Assembly (NCBI RefSeq): GCF_020172685.1 | Contig: NZ_CP083986.1 | Coordinates: 1,767,537 to 1,829,784 of the forward strand | Source: [Mycobacterium] nativiensis | GTDB lineage: Bacteria; Actinomycetota; Actinomycetes; Mycobacteriales; Mycobacteriaceae | Direction: 5' to 3' | Length of the DNA: 62,248 nucleotides | In this document: positions 9,578 through 18,959 of the stretch, in pieces | How the letters are laid out: each line of letters starts with the position of its first letter | Numbering within the stretch: the stretch's first letter is position 1 | Notes under the pieces: model-generated | What the model saw: the letters and a program-made list of their open reading frames with translations, nothing else | What the model was told of the DNA's origin: nothing | The model's database searches: none | Translations under genes and position numbers: made by a program

Positions 9578-10328
9578 ACCGCGGATGCCCGCGCAGGCTC
9601 GTCCGACGCTGCTGATCTTCGCCGATTCGCTGTCCTACTACGGACCTACCGGCGGACTGCCGGCCGACGATCCGCGGATCTGGCCGAATATCGTTGGCGA
9701 GCAACTGGGTTGGGATGTCGAGCTGATCGGGCGGATCGGCTGGACCAGTCGGGATGTATGGTGGGCGGCCACCCAGGACCCGCGCGCCTGGGCCGCCCTG
9801 CCCCGAGCCGGGGCCGTCGTCTTCGCCACCAGTGGGATGGATTCCCTGCCGTCGGTGTGGCCGACCGCGTTGCGTGAGCTGATTCGGTACGTGCGGCCGT
9901 CCCGGCTGCGGCGCTGGGTTCGTGACGGCTACGGCTGGCTGCAGCCCCGATTCTCGCCGATGGCCCGCGCGGCACTGCCGCCGCACCTGACTGCCGACTA
10001 CCTCGAAATGACCAGGGGCGCAATCGACTTCAACCGTCCCGGCATCCCTATCGTGGCCTGCCTCCCGTCGGTGCACATCGCCGACACATATGGCCGGGCT
10101 CACCAGGGGCGGGAGCCCACGGTGCAGGCAGTCACGCAGTGGGCGCAGCGACACGACATCACGCTGGTCGACCTGAAGGCGGCGGTGGGCGACGAGGTCA
10201 TGAGCGGCCGGGCGAATCCCGACGGTATTCACTGGAACTTCGAAGCGCACCGGGCGGTCGCCGATCTGATGCTCAAAGCGCTGGCTGAGGCCGGTGTACC
10301 CGGATCGCCTCCCATCATCGAACCATGA
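9567..10328 (+). CDS. octT: diglucosylglycerate octanoyltransferase (SGNH fold)
   Basis: SGNH/GDSL-fold enzyme of 253 residues. In M. tuberculosis the equivalent Rv2418c (OctT) octanoylates diglucosylglycerate early in methylglucose lipopolysaccharide synthesis. The nucleophile is probably Ser21 in FADSLS, and the terminal Asp-x-x-His pair is Asp219/His222 (DGIHW). The chosen ATG overlaps the gpgP stop by a few bases. The function is inferred from synteny and fold rather than from a unique motif. Confidence 0.87.
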   Translation: MSSEPRMPAQARPTLLIFADSLSYYGPTGGLPADDPRIWPNIVGEQLGWDVELIGRIGWTSRDVWWAATQDPRAWAALPRAGAVVFATSGMDSLPSVWPTALRELIRYVRPSRLRRWVRDGYGWLQPRFSPMARAALPPHLTADYLEMTRGAIDFNRPGIPIVACLPSVHIADTYGRAHQGREPTVQAVTQWAQRHDITLVDLKAAVGDEVMSGRANPDGIHWNFEAHRAVADLMLKALAEAGVPGSPPIIEP

Positions 10329-11176
10329 CCGTCACCGTCATCACAGACTCCTCGGCGTGCCTTCCCGTCGAACTGCGCGAGCGGTGGGGCATTCGCGAGG
10401 TGCCGCTGCATATCCTGCTCGACGGCGCCGACCTGCGTGACGGGCTCGACGATGTGCCCGCCGACATCTATGCGCGTGAGCATGTCAGCACCTCCGGGAC
10501 CGGCCCGGAGGAATTGGCCGACGCCTACCGCAGGGGACTGGCCGACAGCGCCGGCGGCGGTGTGGTGGCGGTACACATCTCGTCGGCATTGTCGGGAACG
10601 TTCGTCACCGCCGAGCACGTCGCCGCCCAGATCGGCTCCGGCGTGCGGGTGATCGACTCGAAGTCGGCGGGGATGGGCACCGGGTTCGTGACGCTGGCCG
10701 CCGCGCGCGCCGCAGCCGGCGGTGCCGACCTGGACGGCGTTGCGGCAGCGGCGGATGCGGCCAAACGGCGCAGTCACGCCTACCTGGTGGTGCAGCGCCT
10801 GGACAACCTGCGGCGCAGCGGCCGGATCGGCAGTGCGGCGGCCTGGCTGGGCACGGCGCTCTCGCTGAAACCGTTGCTTGCCGTGGACGGCGGCAAACTC
10901 GTGCTCGCCCAGCGCATCCGCACGTTCAACAAGGCCGTCGCGTCGATGATCGACCGCGTCTGTGATGCGGTGGGGGATCGTCCTGCGGCACTGGCAGTGC
11001 ACCATGTCGCCAATCCACAAGGGGCGCATGACCTGGCCGACACGCTGGCCGAGCGGTTGCCGGCCTGCGAACCGGCGCTCATCACCGACCTCGGTCCGAC
11101 CTTGGCGTTGCATGTCGGGGCGGGCGCCGTCGCGGTGTGCGTGGACGTCGATCCGGGAGAGGCTCGCGGGGTCTGA
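10325..11176 (+). CDS. DegV family fatty-acid-binding protein
   Basis: DegV-fold protein of 283 residues (Rv2417c type). DegV proteins bind a single fatty acid and, where studied, present it to fatty acid kinase. Typical segments are present: [10 protein letters not shown] at the N-terminus, [10 protein letters not shown], and a [11 protein letters not shown] strand-turn. The ATG overlaps the octT stop. Being the last gene after an acyltransferase operon fits a lipid-handling role, but the carried acyl chain is unknown. Confidence 0.93.
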   Translation: MTVTVITDSSACLPVELRERWGIREVPLHILLDGADLRDGLDDVPADIYAREHVSTSGTGPEELADAYRRGLADSAGGGVVAVHISSALSGTFVTAEHVAAQIGSGVRVIDSKSAGMGTGFVTLAAARAAAGGADLDGVAAAADAAKRRSHAYLVVQRLDNLRRSGRIGSAAAWLGTALSLKPLLAVDGGKLVLAQRIRTFNKAVASMIDRVCDAVGDRPAALAVHHVANPQGAHDLADTLAERLPACEPALITDLGPTLALHVGAGAVAVCVDVDPGEARGV

Positions 11177-11184
11177 CCGAGTTC

Positions 11185-11237
11185 ATTCTGCGTCCAGGGT
11201 GGTACTCGGCGGCGTGTCGTCGTCCTGGACGCAGAAT
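11185..11237. terminator. bidirectional hairpin between degV and mmpL
   Basis: Perfect 14-bp inverted repeat (ATTCTGCGTCCAGG and its complement) around a 25-base loop, between two convergent genes. It has no T-tract, as is common in mycobacteria. Its arms share TCTGCGTCCA with a palindromic element inside irtA, so it could also be a copy of a dispersed repeat. Confidence 0.6.
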
Positions 11238-11259
11238 CAATGCCTGGGTTGCACACGGC

Positions 11260-14181
11260 TCACTGCGTCGGTGCGGCGAACCTGTCGGTGTCTGCGGCCG
11301 GCTCATCGTGCGGGGTGTGCGCGGCGATGCCCTGGATGTGCTTGTTGGGTCCCCACGGCCGGACCACCTGGGGCCACCAGAACCACTTGCCCAGCAGCGT
11401 CGCGATCGAGGGCATGAAGAACGCTCGGACCACGAAGGTGTCCAGCAGCAGCCCGATCGCCACGGTGGTGCCGTACATGCCGATCGCCTTGAGATCGCTG
11501 AAGTACATGATGCCCATGGTTGCGGCGAACACCATACCCGCCGAGGTCACCACGCCACCGCTGCCGGCCATCGCCCGGATGTAGCCGGTCTTCAGCCCGG
11601 CGTGGATCTCCTCTGCGAACCGGGAGACTAGGAGCAGGTTGTAGTCCGAACCCACCGCCAGCAGCACGATCACCGCCAGCACCAGGGTCACCCAGTAGAT
11701 GTGCTGGCCGAAGATGTGCTGCCAGATCAACACCGAGATACCGAAGGACGCCGCGATCGAACTGGATGCGGTGCCCAGGATCACCACGGCGGCCACCAGA
11801 CTTCGGGTGATCATCATCATGATCAGGAAGATCAGCGTCAGCGACGCCACCACCGCGATCATCAGGTCGTACTTGGCACCGTCGCTCATGTCCTTGTACA
11901 GGGCGGCCATCCCGCCGACGTACACCTTGGCGTCGGCCAGGGAGGACTGCTTGAGGGCCTCCTGCGCGGCGCTGCGCTCGGGCTCCACCCGGGCGATGCC
12001 CTCCGCGGTGGCCGGGTAGGTCTGGTGGGTGACGAAGAAGCGCGCTGACTTTCCGTCCGGCGACATGAACTGCCGCAGACCGATCTGAAAGTCCTTGTTG
12101 TCGAACGCCTCCGCGGGCAGATAGAAGAAATCGTCGTTCTTCGAGTCGTCGAAACTCTGCCCCATCATGATCTGGGTGTTGCTCAGTGACTCCATCTGGT
12201 TGATGAACGCGTCGAATGTGGAGTGCACGGTCAGCACCAGACCCCGCATGATCTTCATGGTGTCGACCACAGCCGGCAGCAACTCCACCGCCTGCGGCAG
12301 CAGGCGGGCGGTCTTGGTGATGTCCTCGGACAGCCGGTGCAGATGCTCGGTGAGCTGGTCGACTCCATCGGTGGTGTCGAAGGTGTTGCGCAGTGCCCAG
12401 CACATCGGGATGTCGAAACAGTGCGGCTCCCAGTAGAAGTAGCTGCGCAGCGGCCGGAACTGGTCGTCGAATTCGGCGATGTGGTCGCGGATCCGGTCGG
12501 ACACGTCCACGGTGCGCTGGGTGACCTCGGCGGTGTCGTCGAAGGTCCGGTCTACCTCCTGCAGATACCCGTACATCTCGATGAGCAACGAGATGTCCTT
12601 GTCGAGCTGCTGGGAGATGGTGTCGATATCCTTGATCCGGTCCTTGAGCGTCTTCATGTTCTGGATTATCAATTGGTTGGACGCGCTCAGTTGGAACGGT
12701 ATCGAGCTGTGCTGCAGCGGAATTCCCAAGGGACGGGTGATGTCCTGGATCATCGCGATGCCGACCACCCGCATGATGTTCTTGGCGACCCGGTCCAGGA
12801 CCAGCATGTCGGCCGGGTTACGCATGTCGTGGTCTGATGTCACCATGGTGATGTCCGGGGCCATCCGCGCCGGCGAGAAGTGTTGCTCGGCTGCGGCGTA
12901 ACTGACGTTGACCGGGGTGTCCTTCGGCAGGTACTTCCGGTCGTCGTAACCGGGTTTGAACCCCGGGAGGGCCACCAGCCCGACCATGATGACCGCCAGG
13001 CTCGCCACCATGATCGGTGCGGGCCAGCGTACGACCGAGATCCCTGCGCGCCGCCAGAATCCGCCCGGCTTGGCCGGCTTCGGGTCCAGTAGCCCGAAGC
13101 TGGTGACCACCACCAGCATTGCCGGGCCCAGGGTGAGTGCCGCCCCGACCACGACGAGCATTCCCACCGACACCGGAATACCCATGGTGTGGAAGTAGGG
13201 CAGCCTGGTGAAGTACAGCATCGCCGACGCCCCGGCGATGGTGAGCCCCGAACCCAGCACCACCGGCGTGACGCTGCGCACCGTGACGTAGTAGGCGTCG
13301 ACGCGTTCCACGCCGGCCAACCGGGCCTCGCGGTAGCGACCTATCAGGAAGATGCCGTAGTCGGTGCCCGCGGCGATCGCGAGCATCACCATGATGTTGA
13401 CCGCGAACGTCGTCAGGCCCATGACGTTGTGAAAGCCGAGGAATGCGACAACGCCGCGGGCGCACATCAGTTCCAGCAGGGTCAGGAACAGCTGTGTCAG
13501 CATCGCACCGATCGACCGGAAGACGATCAGCAGCATGATCGCGATCGCGCCGATGGTGAACAGGGTGATCTTGACCAGGCTGGAGTCGCCGATCTCCCGC
13601 AGATCCGCGGTCAACGCGGCCGGGCCGGCCACGTAGGCCTTCACCCCGGGTGGCGCCGGGGTGTCTTCGATGGCCTTGCGGACCGCCTGTACCGAATCGT
13701 TTGCTTCGGTCATGCCCTGGTTGCCGACCAGGTTCAGCATGATGTAGGCCGCCTTGGCATCCGGGCTCTGCACACCCGCCGCGGTCAGCCGGTCACGCCA
13801 GAAGTCCTGGGCGTGCTCGACGTGGGCCTTGTCGTCCACGAGTTTCTTGACGATCTCGTCGTAGTAGTGGTGGGCGGGTTCGCCGAGTTCGTCTTCGCCG
13901 ACCACCACCATCATCACGGTGGAATTGGACTTGTACTCGTGGAAGTTCTCGCCGACCAGCTGGCTGGCGATCATCGACGGCGCGTCCATCGGCGCCAGCG
14001 GTGCGGAGTGTTCCTCGGAGATCACTTCCAGCTGCGGCACAAAGATGTTGACGACGACGGTCAGCACGATCCACGCGATGATGATCGGCACCGCGAAGAC
14101 ACGCAGCGCATGCGCGAACAGGGGCCGCCTGACATGCGGCTCCTGCTGTTTGTCGAGCTGAGCCCGGATGCGTTTGATCAT
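11260..14181 (-). CDS. MmpL4/MmpL5-type RND transporter
   Basis: Large inner-membrane RND transporter of 973 residues with two MMPL domains. Paired proton-relay motifs sit in the transmembrane bundles: Asp274-Tyr275 (GTDYGIFLIGRYREA) and Asp846-Tyr847 (GSDYNLLLVSRFAEE). An extended helical-hairpin periplasmic region lies near residues 500-650 (DKDISLLIEMYGYLQEV onward). It overlaps the preceding mmpS by ATGA. MmpS-MmpL4/5 pairs export siderophores in several mycobacteria and also affect drug efflux. Mycobactin genes lie 32 kb away, so siderophore export is a reasonable but untested guess. I see no good IdeR box at this operon's promoter. Confidence 0.9.
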   Translation of the reverse strand: MIKRIRAQLDKQQEPHVRRPLFAHALRVFAVPIIIAWIVLTVVVNIFVPQLEVISEEHSAPLAPMDAPSMIASQLVGENFHEYKSNSTVMMVVVGEDELGEPAHHYYDEIVKKLVDDKAHVEHAQDFWRDRLTAAGVQSPDAKAAYIMLNLVGNQGMTEANDSVQAVRKAIEDTPAPPGVKAYVAGPAALTADLREIGDSSLVKITLFTIGAIAIMLLIVFRSIGAMLTQLFLTLLELMCARGVVAFLGFHNVMGLTTFAVNIMVMLAIAAGTDYGIFLIGRYREARLAGVERVDAYYVTVRSVTPVVLGSGLTIAGASAMLYFTRLPYFHTMGIPVSVGMLVVVGAALTLGPAMLVVVTSFGLLDPKPAKPGGFWRRAGISVVRWPAPIMVASLAVIMVGLVALPGFKPGYDDRKYLPKDTPVNVSYAAAEQHFSPARMAPDITMVTSDHDMRNPADMLVLDRVAKNIMRVVGIAMIQDITRPLGIPLQHSSIPFQLSASNQLIIQNMKTLKDRIKDIDTISQQLDKDISLLIEMYGYLQEVDRTFDDTAEVTQRTVDVSDRIRDHIAEFDDQFRPLRSYFYWEPHCFDIPMCWALRNTFDTTDGVDQLTEHLHRLSEDITKTARLLPQAVELLPAVVDTMKIMRGLVLTVHSTFDAFINQMESLSNTQIMMGQSFDDSKNDDFFYLPAEAFDNKDFQIGLRQFMSPDGKSARFFVTHQTYPATAEGIARVEPERSAAQEALKQSSLADAKVYVGGMAALYKDMSDGAKYDLMIAVVASLTLIFLIMMMITRSLVAAVVILGTASSSIAASFGISVLIWQHIFGQHIYWVTLVLAVIVLLAVGSDYNLLLVSRFAEEIHAGLKTGYIRAMAGSGGVVTSAGMVFAATMGIMYFSDLKAIGMYGTTVAIGLLLDTFVVRAFFMPSIATLLGKWFWWPQVVRPWGPNKHIQGIAAHTPHDEPAADTDRFAAPTQ

Positions 14182-14621
14182 CCGGATTTCACCAGGCAGA
14201 ACGTCTGGGCATTGAGGCCGGTGGCGCGTCGTTCGTCGAGCAGCCGGTCGTCGATTCTGATCCGGCAGCCGATCTCACCGGAATTGCCCTGCACGACCAT
14301 GTTGGCTTGGACGGCGGGAAGCACGGTGACGACGGTGAAGCTCCACGGCAGCGGCACATCGGTCAGCTGGTGGACGTTGGCCTCGGCATCCCAGTAGTTG
14401 ATGTCGGCGACGGTGCCGGGCGGCCCGAATGCCTCGTAGGCAACGGCCTTCGGGTTGAACTGCACGATCTCGACACCGGCGCCGGCGTGCGGGTTGAGAT
14501 CCTGGGAGGCGAAGACGTGGTGCAGGCGCGTGACGATCACGCTCGATACGGAGATGACCACGATGAAGATCAGCGGAATCCAGTGCCGTTTGAGTATGGC
14601 GGCAGGGGAAACCTTCCTCAT
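14178..14621 (-). CDS. MmpS family accessory protein
   Basis: 147-residue MmpS protein with one N-terminal membrane helix (about residues 14-33). A small extracytoplasmic beta-domain follows and ends in the family pattern ...RRATGLNAQTFCLVKSG. MmpS proteins pair with the MmpL encoded by the next gene and are needed for siderophore export by the MmpS4/5 groups. GGAAGG precedes the ATG. A TATGCT -10-like element lies about 100 bases upstream in the region shared with the divergent lipoprotein gene. Confidence 0.9.
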   Translation of the reverse strand: MRKVSPAAILKRHWIPLIFIVVISVSSVIVTRLHHVFASQDLNPHAGAGVEIVQFNPKAVAYEAFGPPGTVADINYWDAEANVHQLTDVPLPWSFTVVTVLPAVQANMVVQGNSGEIGCRIRIDDRLLDERRATGLNAQTFCLVKSG

Positions 14622-14908
14622 CTCACCGCCTTCCGCTGGTCGATACTGCGGTCGAACGCCGGCACCGGGCCGTTTGTTCCGGTTGGGCCCGAAACGATTA
14701 AGGCAGCCGCGAATGTCGCCTCAGGCAGCATAACCTTTGGTGGGCTAACGAATGCAAGTGATTCGCCTGACCTGCCCAACTTGAAGGCAACTTCACGGTC
14801 AGCGGCCGAGCGTGAAGCGGCCTTCACATCGGGCAACTCGGGGAGCGACGGCTCGAAAGTCGCCGCTGACGCGGCACGGCCGCGTTCTCTTCAGTAGCAT
14901 GGCCGCTG

Positions 14909-15496
14909 ATGCACGGTCTGGTGAATGGCGTCCGTTTCGGCGCAGTGGTCATCGTTGTAACGCTGGCGCTCGTCGGCTGCAGCGGCAATGGCAGGTCCGC
15001 CTCGACGTCGGCGCAGTCGACCTCGCCGCAGGCCGGCTGGACACGCCCCGATGCGCCGCCGGATCCGCACACCCTGCTCCGCGCGGGGCACCTGGCCGTC
15101 TCGCAGGTGCCCGACAGCGTGCTGATCTTCATCGAGAGCCAGACCAGCGACGCAGGTACCTGGAAGGCGCGGGTGGTCACCCCGGACGGCACCGAACAAC
15201 AGCTCAAGATCGGATCCGACGGGGTGGCGGTGCTGGTCGGCCCGAACGCGACCGAGGACAGTGACGCCGACAAGGCCAAGCGCCGCGCCAACGTCGACGG
15301 CGCCCACCTGGACTACCGGAGTGCGGTCAACAAGGTGCTCGATGCGGTTCCCAACGGGTCGATCACCGAGCTGAGCCTGCTCGATATGAACGGCACCGTG
15401 GTGTGGGACGCCGATGTGTGGGACACCGACCTGGTCGAGCACGACGTCACCATCGACGCGGCGTCGGGGGCGGTCACCGCCAACCGCCAGGTCTAA
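14909..15496 (+). CDS. lipoprotein with PepSY-like domain
   Basis: 195-residue predicted lipoprotein. The signal peptide ends in a lipobox with Cys24 (LVGC), followed by a Ser/Thr/Pro-rich linker. The C-terminal region resembles a PepSY domain: a helix YRSAVNKVLDAVPNGSI, then strands with TIDAASGAVTANR. PepSY domains are often small inhibitory or binding modules at the cell surface. The gene overlaps the convergent dehydrogenase by four bases. Its role is unknown. Confidence 0.82.
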   Translation: MHGLVNGVRFGAVVIVVTLALVGCSGNGRSASTSAQSTSPQAGWTRPDAPPDPHTLLRAGHLAVSQVPDSVLIFIESQTSDAGTWKARVVTPDGTEQQLKIGSDGVAVLVGPNATEDSDADKAKRRANVDGAHLDYRSAVNKVLDAVPNGSITELSLLDMNGTVVWDADVWDTDLVEHDVTIDAASGAVTANRQV

Positions 15497-16548
15497 CCGC
15501 CTGCACGCCCGGTGATCGGCGGCAGGTCCGCAAGCGTGACGATGCCCGGCTTCGCTGCCACCACTGCCGGCACCGCGTTGGTCACCGGCATCGCCGTATA
15601 GATCGAACCCAAGCCGTTGAAGTTCGGCTCGTTCCAGTCCTTCGGCGGCAGGCAGTTGATCACGGTGCGCATGTTGGGCAACCCGAAAACCTGGATCACG
15701 TGGCCGTGTGCCACCGGCTTGGGCGGGGTCACGTGGCTGCCCATGATCCAGTTGAATCCGACGCTGACCACGTTGTGCTCACCGACCCAGCCGCGGTGAT
15801 AGCCGAAGACACTGCCCACGGTGCCGGCCGGGATCTTCATGAAGCCCAGGTCGCTGTCACCGGTCGCGGCGGTGAACTGCACGTCGAAGGTGATGCGGTC
15901 CAGCTTCGCCCCGACCGCGTTGGCCATCATCGCCGCGGACTCGGCGAACACCTCGCTTTCCCGGCGGACGCTCTCGGCCAGGCCGGGGGTGTCGGGATCC
16001 TGGGCGAATCCCATCGCCGCCATGGTGGCCGCGGATTCGTACGTCGAGCAGTCCACCGATTCGGTGATCCGGATTTCGTCGACCCGCTCGCACGCCCCGG
16101 ACAGCACCATCCCGACCATGTTGGTCAGTCCGGGGTGCGCCCCGCTGCCGAACATCGTCGAATTCCCGGCCCGGCAGGCGTCCTCGACGCGCTTGCGGTC
16201 TTCGGGGGTCTGCTTGCCGCCGGTGATCCAGGCCGCGGTGGAGCACACGTTGATCCCGGCCTCCAGCAGCCGGACCAACTCGTCGATGCTCGGCCACAGC
16301 GGGTTGTAACAGCAGGCATCCGGCTTCAGCGCGATCAGTGCGTCGATGTCATCGGTAGCGGTGATCCCGGTGGGCTCCGGCCAGCCGGCCAGCTTGGCGG
16401 CATCCACCCCGACCTTGTCCTTGCCGTGGGCGTAGACGCCGACCAGCTCCATGTCGGGCCTGCCGATGATGGCATGCAGCGAACGCTGCCCGATGTTGCC
16501 GGTGGTCCACTGGATTACGCGAATCGGACGGTTGCCTGATGCGGACAT
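15493..16548 (-). CDS. DapB-like NAD(P)H-dependent dehydrogenase
   Basis: 351-residue oxidoreductase related to dihydrodipicolinate reductase and 2,4-diaminopentanoate dehydrogenase. The N-terminus holds a Rossmann fold with [10 protein letters not shown] near residues 15-24. A DapB-like central part ([15 protein letters not shown], then INVCSTAAW) and a C-terminal beta domain with [16 protein letters not shown] follow. Mycobacteria carry many such paralogues of unknown substrate. It is too long and divergent to be DapB itself. It is divergent from eis across a short palindrome-rich promoter region. Confidence 0.83.
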   Translation of the reverse strand: MSASGNRPIRVIQWTTGNIGQRSLHAIIGRPDMELVGVYAHGKDKVGVDAAKLAGWPEPTGITATDDIDALIALKPDACCYNPLWPSIDELVRLLEAGINVCSTAAWITGGKQTPEDRKRVEDACRAGNSTMFGSGAHPGLTNMVGMVLSGACERVDEIRITESVDCSTYESAATMAAMGFAQDPDTPGLAESVRRESEVFAESAAMMANAVGAKLDRITFDVQFTAATGDSDLGFMKIPAGTVGSVFGYHRGWVGEHNVVSVGFNWIMGSHVTPPKPVAHGHVIQVFGLPNMRTVINCLPPKDWNEPNFNGLGSIYTAMPVTNAVPAVVAAKPGIVTLADLPPITGRAGG

Positions 16549-16564
16549 CGTGCTCCTTGGGGAC

Positions 16565-16588
16565 GGGGTTACCCCACATTATTGGGGT
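16565..16588. promoter_or_regulatory. overlapping palindromes at the eis promoter
   Basis: GGGGTTACCCC abuts ACCCCA-CATTAT-TGGGGT. In the second palindrome the six central bases form a -10-like hexamer for eis and the arms are a perfect 6-bp inverted repeat. A regulator bound here would cover the -10 element and also affect the divergent dehydrogenase gene. Confidence 0.45.
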
Positions 16589-16599
16589 GCGGTCTCAGA

Positions 16600-17832
16600 G
16601 TGTTTGTGGCAGCCTCGAACAACGTGCACGATGCCGTCTCCGAATCCCTGACCCTGCGTACCGCCACCGACGACGACTGGGTGGCGATGTCGGTGTTGGC
16701 CGCTACGGGTTTCGGCGAGGACTGGGACTCCGAATCGATGACCGCCTGGCGGACGCTGACCACCTCCGACAGTTCGCTGGTGGTCTGCGACGGCGACGAC
16801 GTCGTCGGCATGTCGGGCTACCTGGATCTGGAGTTGACGGTGCCCGGCGGGGCAGTGCTGCCCGCGGCCGGGGTCAGCTTCGTGGTGGTGGCTCCGACGC
16901 ACCGCCGGCGTGGCGTGCTCCGGTCGATGTACACCGAATTGCACCGGCGCATCGCCGATTCCGGATACCCGATTGCGGCGTTGACCGCCAGCGAGGGTGG
17001 CATCTACGGGCGTTTCGGTTACGGGCCGGCGACCGTGGAGCATGAGCTGACCGTGGACCGCCGGTTCGTGCACCTGCACGCCGACGCACCCGACCCCGGT
17101 GGGGTGCGGCTGGTCAAGCCTGCCGGCCACCGCGACGCGTTCGCCGCGATCTATCAGCGGTGGCGGGAGCAGACCCCGGGCGGATTGGCCCGCCCACTGG
17201 CGCTGTGGGATGACCTGCTCGCCGACCGGGAGAACACCCGCGACGGCGGTACCGCATGGTTCGGGCTGCTGCATCCCGACGGCTACGTGCTCTACCGCGT
17301 GCACGGTGGAGAACCGAAGTCGGTGCGGGTCGGCGAGTTTCGGGCGGTCACCCCGGCGGCGCACGTGGCGTTGTGGCGCGCGCTGCTCGGGCTGGATCTG
17401 ATGGGCAAGATCGTCGTCGGCACTCACCCGGATGATCCGATGCCGTACCTGCTGACTGACACCCGGCTGGCCACCACTACCGGACAGGTGGACGACCTGT
17501 GGTTGCGGATCATGGACATCCCGGCGGTGCTGCAGGCGCGCAGCTACGCCTTGGACTTGTCGGTCGTCGTGCAGGTGACGGACGGATTCCGCAGCGACGG
17601 AGGACGCTTCGCACTTGTGATCCGCGACGGCCGGGCAGCATGCACCCCGACCGACGCGCCGGCCGACGTCGAGCTGGACCTCGACGTTCTGGGCAGCCTG
17701 TACCTGGGTGCGCACCGCGCCTCGGCACTCGCCGCGGCCAGCCGGTTGCGCTGCCATGACGGCACCCTGGTGCGCCGATTGGACGCGGCGTTCGTCAGCG
17801 ACGTCCCCGCCCAGATCGGATACGGCTTCTAA
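16600..17832 (+). CDS. eis: Eis N-acetyltransferase
   Basis: GNAT acetyltransferase of the Eis family, 410 residues from the chosen start. In M. tuberculosis Eis multiply acetylates aminoglycosides and host proteins, and its up-regulation gives kanamycin resistance. Acetyl-CoA-binding residues are visible in [13 protein letters not shown], the conserved catalytic tyrosine in GRFGYGPAT, and the C-terminal Phe whose carboxylate acts as base (ends IGYGF). The middle and C-terminal SCP2-like domains match ([30 protein letters not shown]). The start is uncertain: GTG codons at 16600, 16606 and 16624 and a TTG at 16582 are in frame. The promoter carries a palindrome around a CATTAT -10-like hexamer. 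Confidence 0.92.
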   Translation: MFVAASNNVHDAVSESLTLRTATDDDWVAMSVLAATGFGEDWDSESMTAWRTLTTSDSSLVVCDGDDVVGMSGYLDLELTVPGGAVLPAAGVSFVVVAPTHRRRGVLRSMYTELHRRIADSGYPIAALTASEGGIYGRFGYGPATVEHELTVDRRFVHLHADAPDPGGVRLVKPAGHRDAFAAIYQRWREQTPGGLARPLALWDDLLADRENTRDGGTAWFGLLHPDGYVLYRVHGGEPKSVRVGEFRAVTPAAHVALWRALLGLDLMGKIVVGTHPDDPMPYLLTDTRLATTTGQVDDLWLRIMDIPAVLQARSYALDLSVVVQVTDGFRSDGGRFALVIRDGRAACTPTDAPADVELDLDVLGSLYLGAHRASALAAASRLRCHDGTLVRRLDAAFVSDVPAQIGYGF

Positions 17833-17835
17833 GCG

Positions 17836-18945
17836 CTACAGCTTGGCCAGGTCGTAGCTGCCCAGGTTGTCCATCAGCACGTGCAGCTGATCCTGCGACG
17901 AACCCAGGGAGTGCTCGATCGCGGTGAGCCGTGCCGCGTAGTGGCCGACCGGATACTCCCAGGTCACCCCGATCCCGCCGTGCAACTGGATGGCCTCCTG
18001 GGCGATGTGCCGCCCCGACCGGCCGATCTGCAGCTTGGCGCGCGCTGCGATCAGCGGGTCGAAGTTGCCGTCAGCGAGCGACATGGCCGCGTACATGCTC
18101 ATACTGCGGGCCAGCTCCAACGACACGTACATGTCGGCGGCACGCTGAGTCAGGGTCTGGAAGGTGTTGAGGGGGACCCCGAACTGCTTGCGGGTCTTGA
18201 GGTAGTCGGTGGTCAGCCGCAGCGCCTCTTCCATCGCGCCGACCGCCTCGGCGCACACCGCCGACGAGATCCGGATGATCGCGCGCTCGATGGCGGCCGT
18301 GGCGTCGGTGGGCTCACCGAGCGGGGTGGCCGGTGTATCGGCGAAGTCGATCTGCGCTCCGCGCTGGCCGTCGAAGGTCCGGTAGGGCTGCCGGGCCAGG
18401 CCGTCAGCACCGTGGCCCACCAGGAACAACCCGGTTCCGCCGTCGGGCAGGGTAGCGCTGACCACCAGGGTGTCGGCACGGTCCCCGGTCAGCACCGGGT
18501 TCTTACGTCCGGTCAGCCGCCACGAATCGCCTTGCGGCACAGCCGTGGTGGTTACCTTGCCGCCGGTGCCCCGCATACCGGGTTCGGTGTGGGCGAAGGC
18601 CAGGATCTGCGCGCCCTCGGCCACGGCGTCGAGCAGTGCACGCTGCTGCGCATCGCCGCGCTCGGCGATCAGCGCGCCCGGCCCGAGTGCTCCGTGGACG
18701 ACGGGCTCGGGGGCGACCCGGCGGCCGATCTCGGTGAGCACCACCATGATCTCCAGCGGGCCGGACTCGTCCGGGTCGAAGCCCAGGCCGAGAATCCCGG
18801 TTTCCGCCAACTGGCTCCACAACTCGGGGTTGAAGCCGGGCTCGGCCTCGATGACCTTGTTGCGGGTCTCGGTGTCGTATCCCGACAACATCGAACGGGT
18901 GGTGTCGCGCAGCAGAACCTGCTCGTCGCTGAGTTGAAAGTCCAT
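17836..18945 (-). CDS. acyl-CoA dehydrogenase, second subunit
   Basis: Acyl-CoA dehydrogenase family protein of 369 residues, downstream partner of the next entry. Family segments include TDYLKTRKQFGVPLNTFQ and QLHGGIGVTWEYPVGHY. It lacks the FAD-contact region seen in its partner, and its loop FAHTEPGMRGTG diverges from FSEPDAGSD. Mycobacterial FadE pairs encoded back to back often form alpha2beta2 heterotetramers with shared active sites, so these two are probably one enzyme. The start is set by AGGAGG ten bases ahead of ATG 18945; the ATG three codons upstream is only one base from that site. Confidence 0.88.
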   Translation of the reverse strand: MDFQLSDEQVLLRDTTRSMLSGYDTETRNKVIEAEPGFNPELWSQLAETGILGLGFDPDESGPLEIMVVLTEIGRRVAPEPVVHGALGPGALIAERGDAQQRALLDAVAEGAQILAFAHTEPGMRGTGGKVTTTAVPQGDSWRLTGRKNPVLTGDRADTLVVSATLPDGGTGLFLVGHGADGLARQPYRTFDGQRGAQIDFADTPATPLGEPTDATAAIERAIIRISSAVCAEAVGAMEEALRLTTDYLKTRKQFGVPLNTFQTLTQRAADMYVSLELARSMSMYAAMSLADGNFDPLIAARAKLQIGRSGRHIAQEAIQLHGGIGVTWEYPVGHYAARLTAIEHSLGSSQDQLHVLMDNLGSYDLAKL

Positions 18946-18959
18946 GGCCGTCATACCTC

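Noticed and set aside
14730..14760. IdeR-box-like sequence upstream of mmpS
   Set aside because: Only about 11 of 19 consensus matches, compared with 14-15 for the mbtI, mbtL and irtA boxes.
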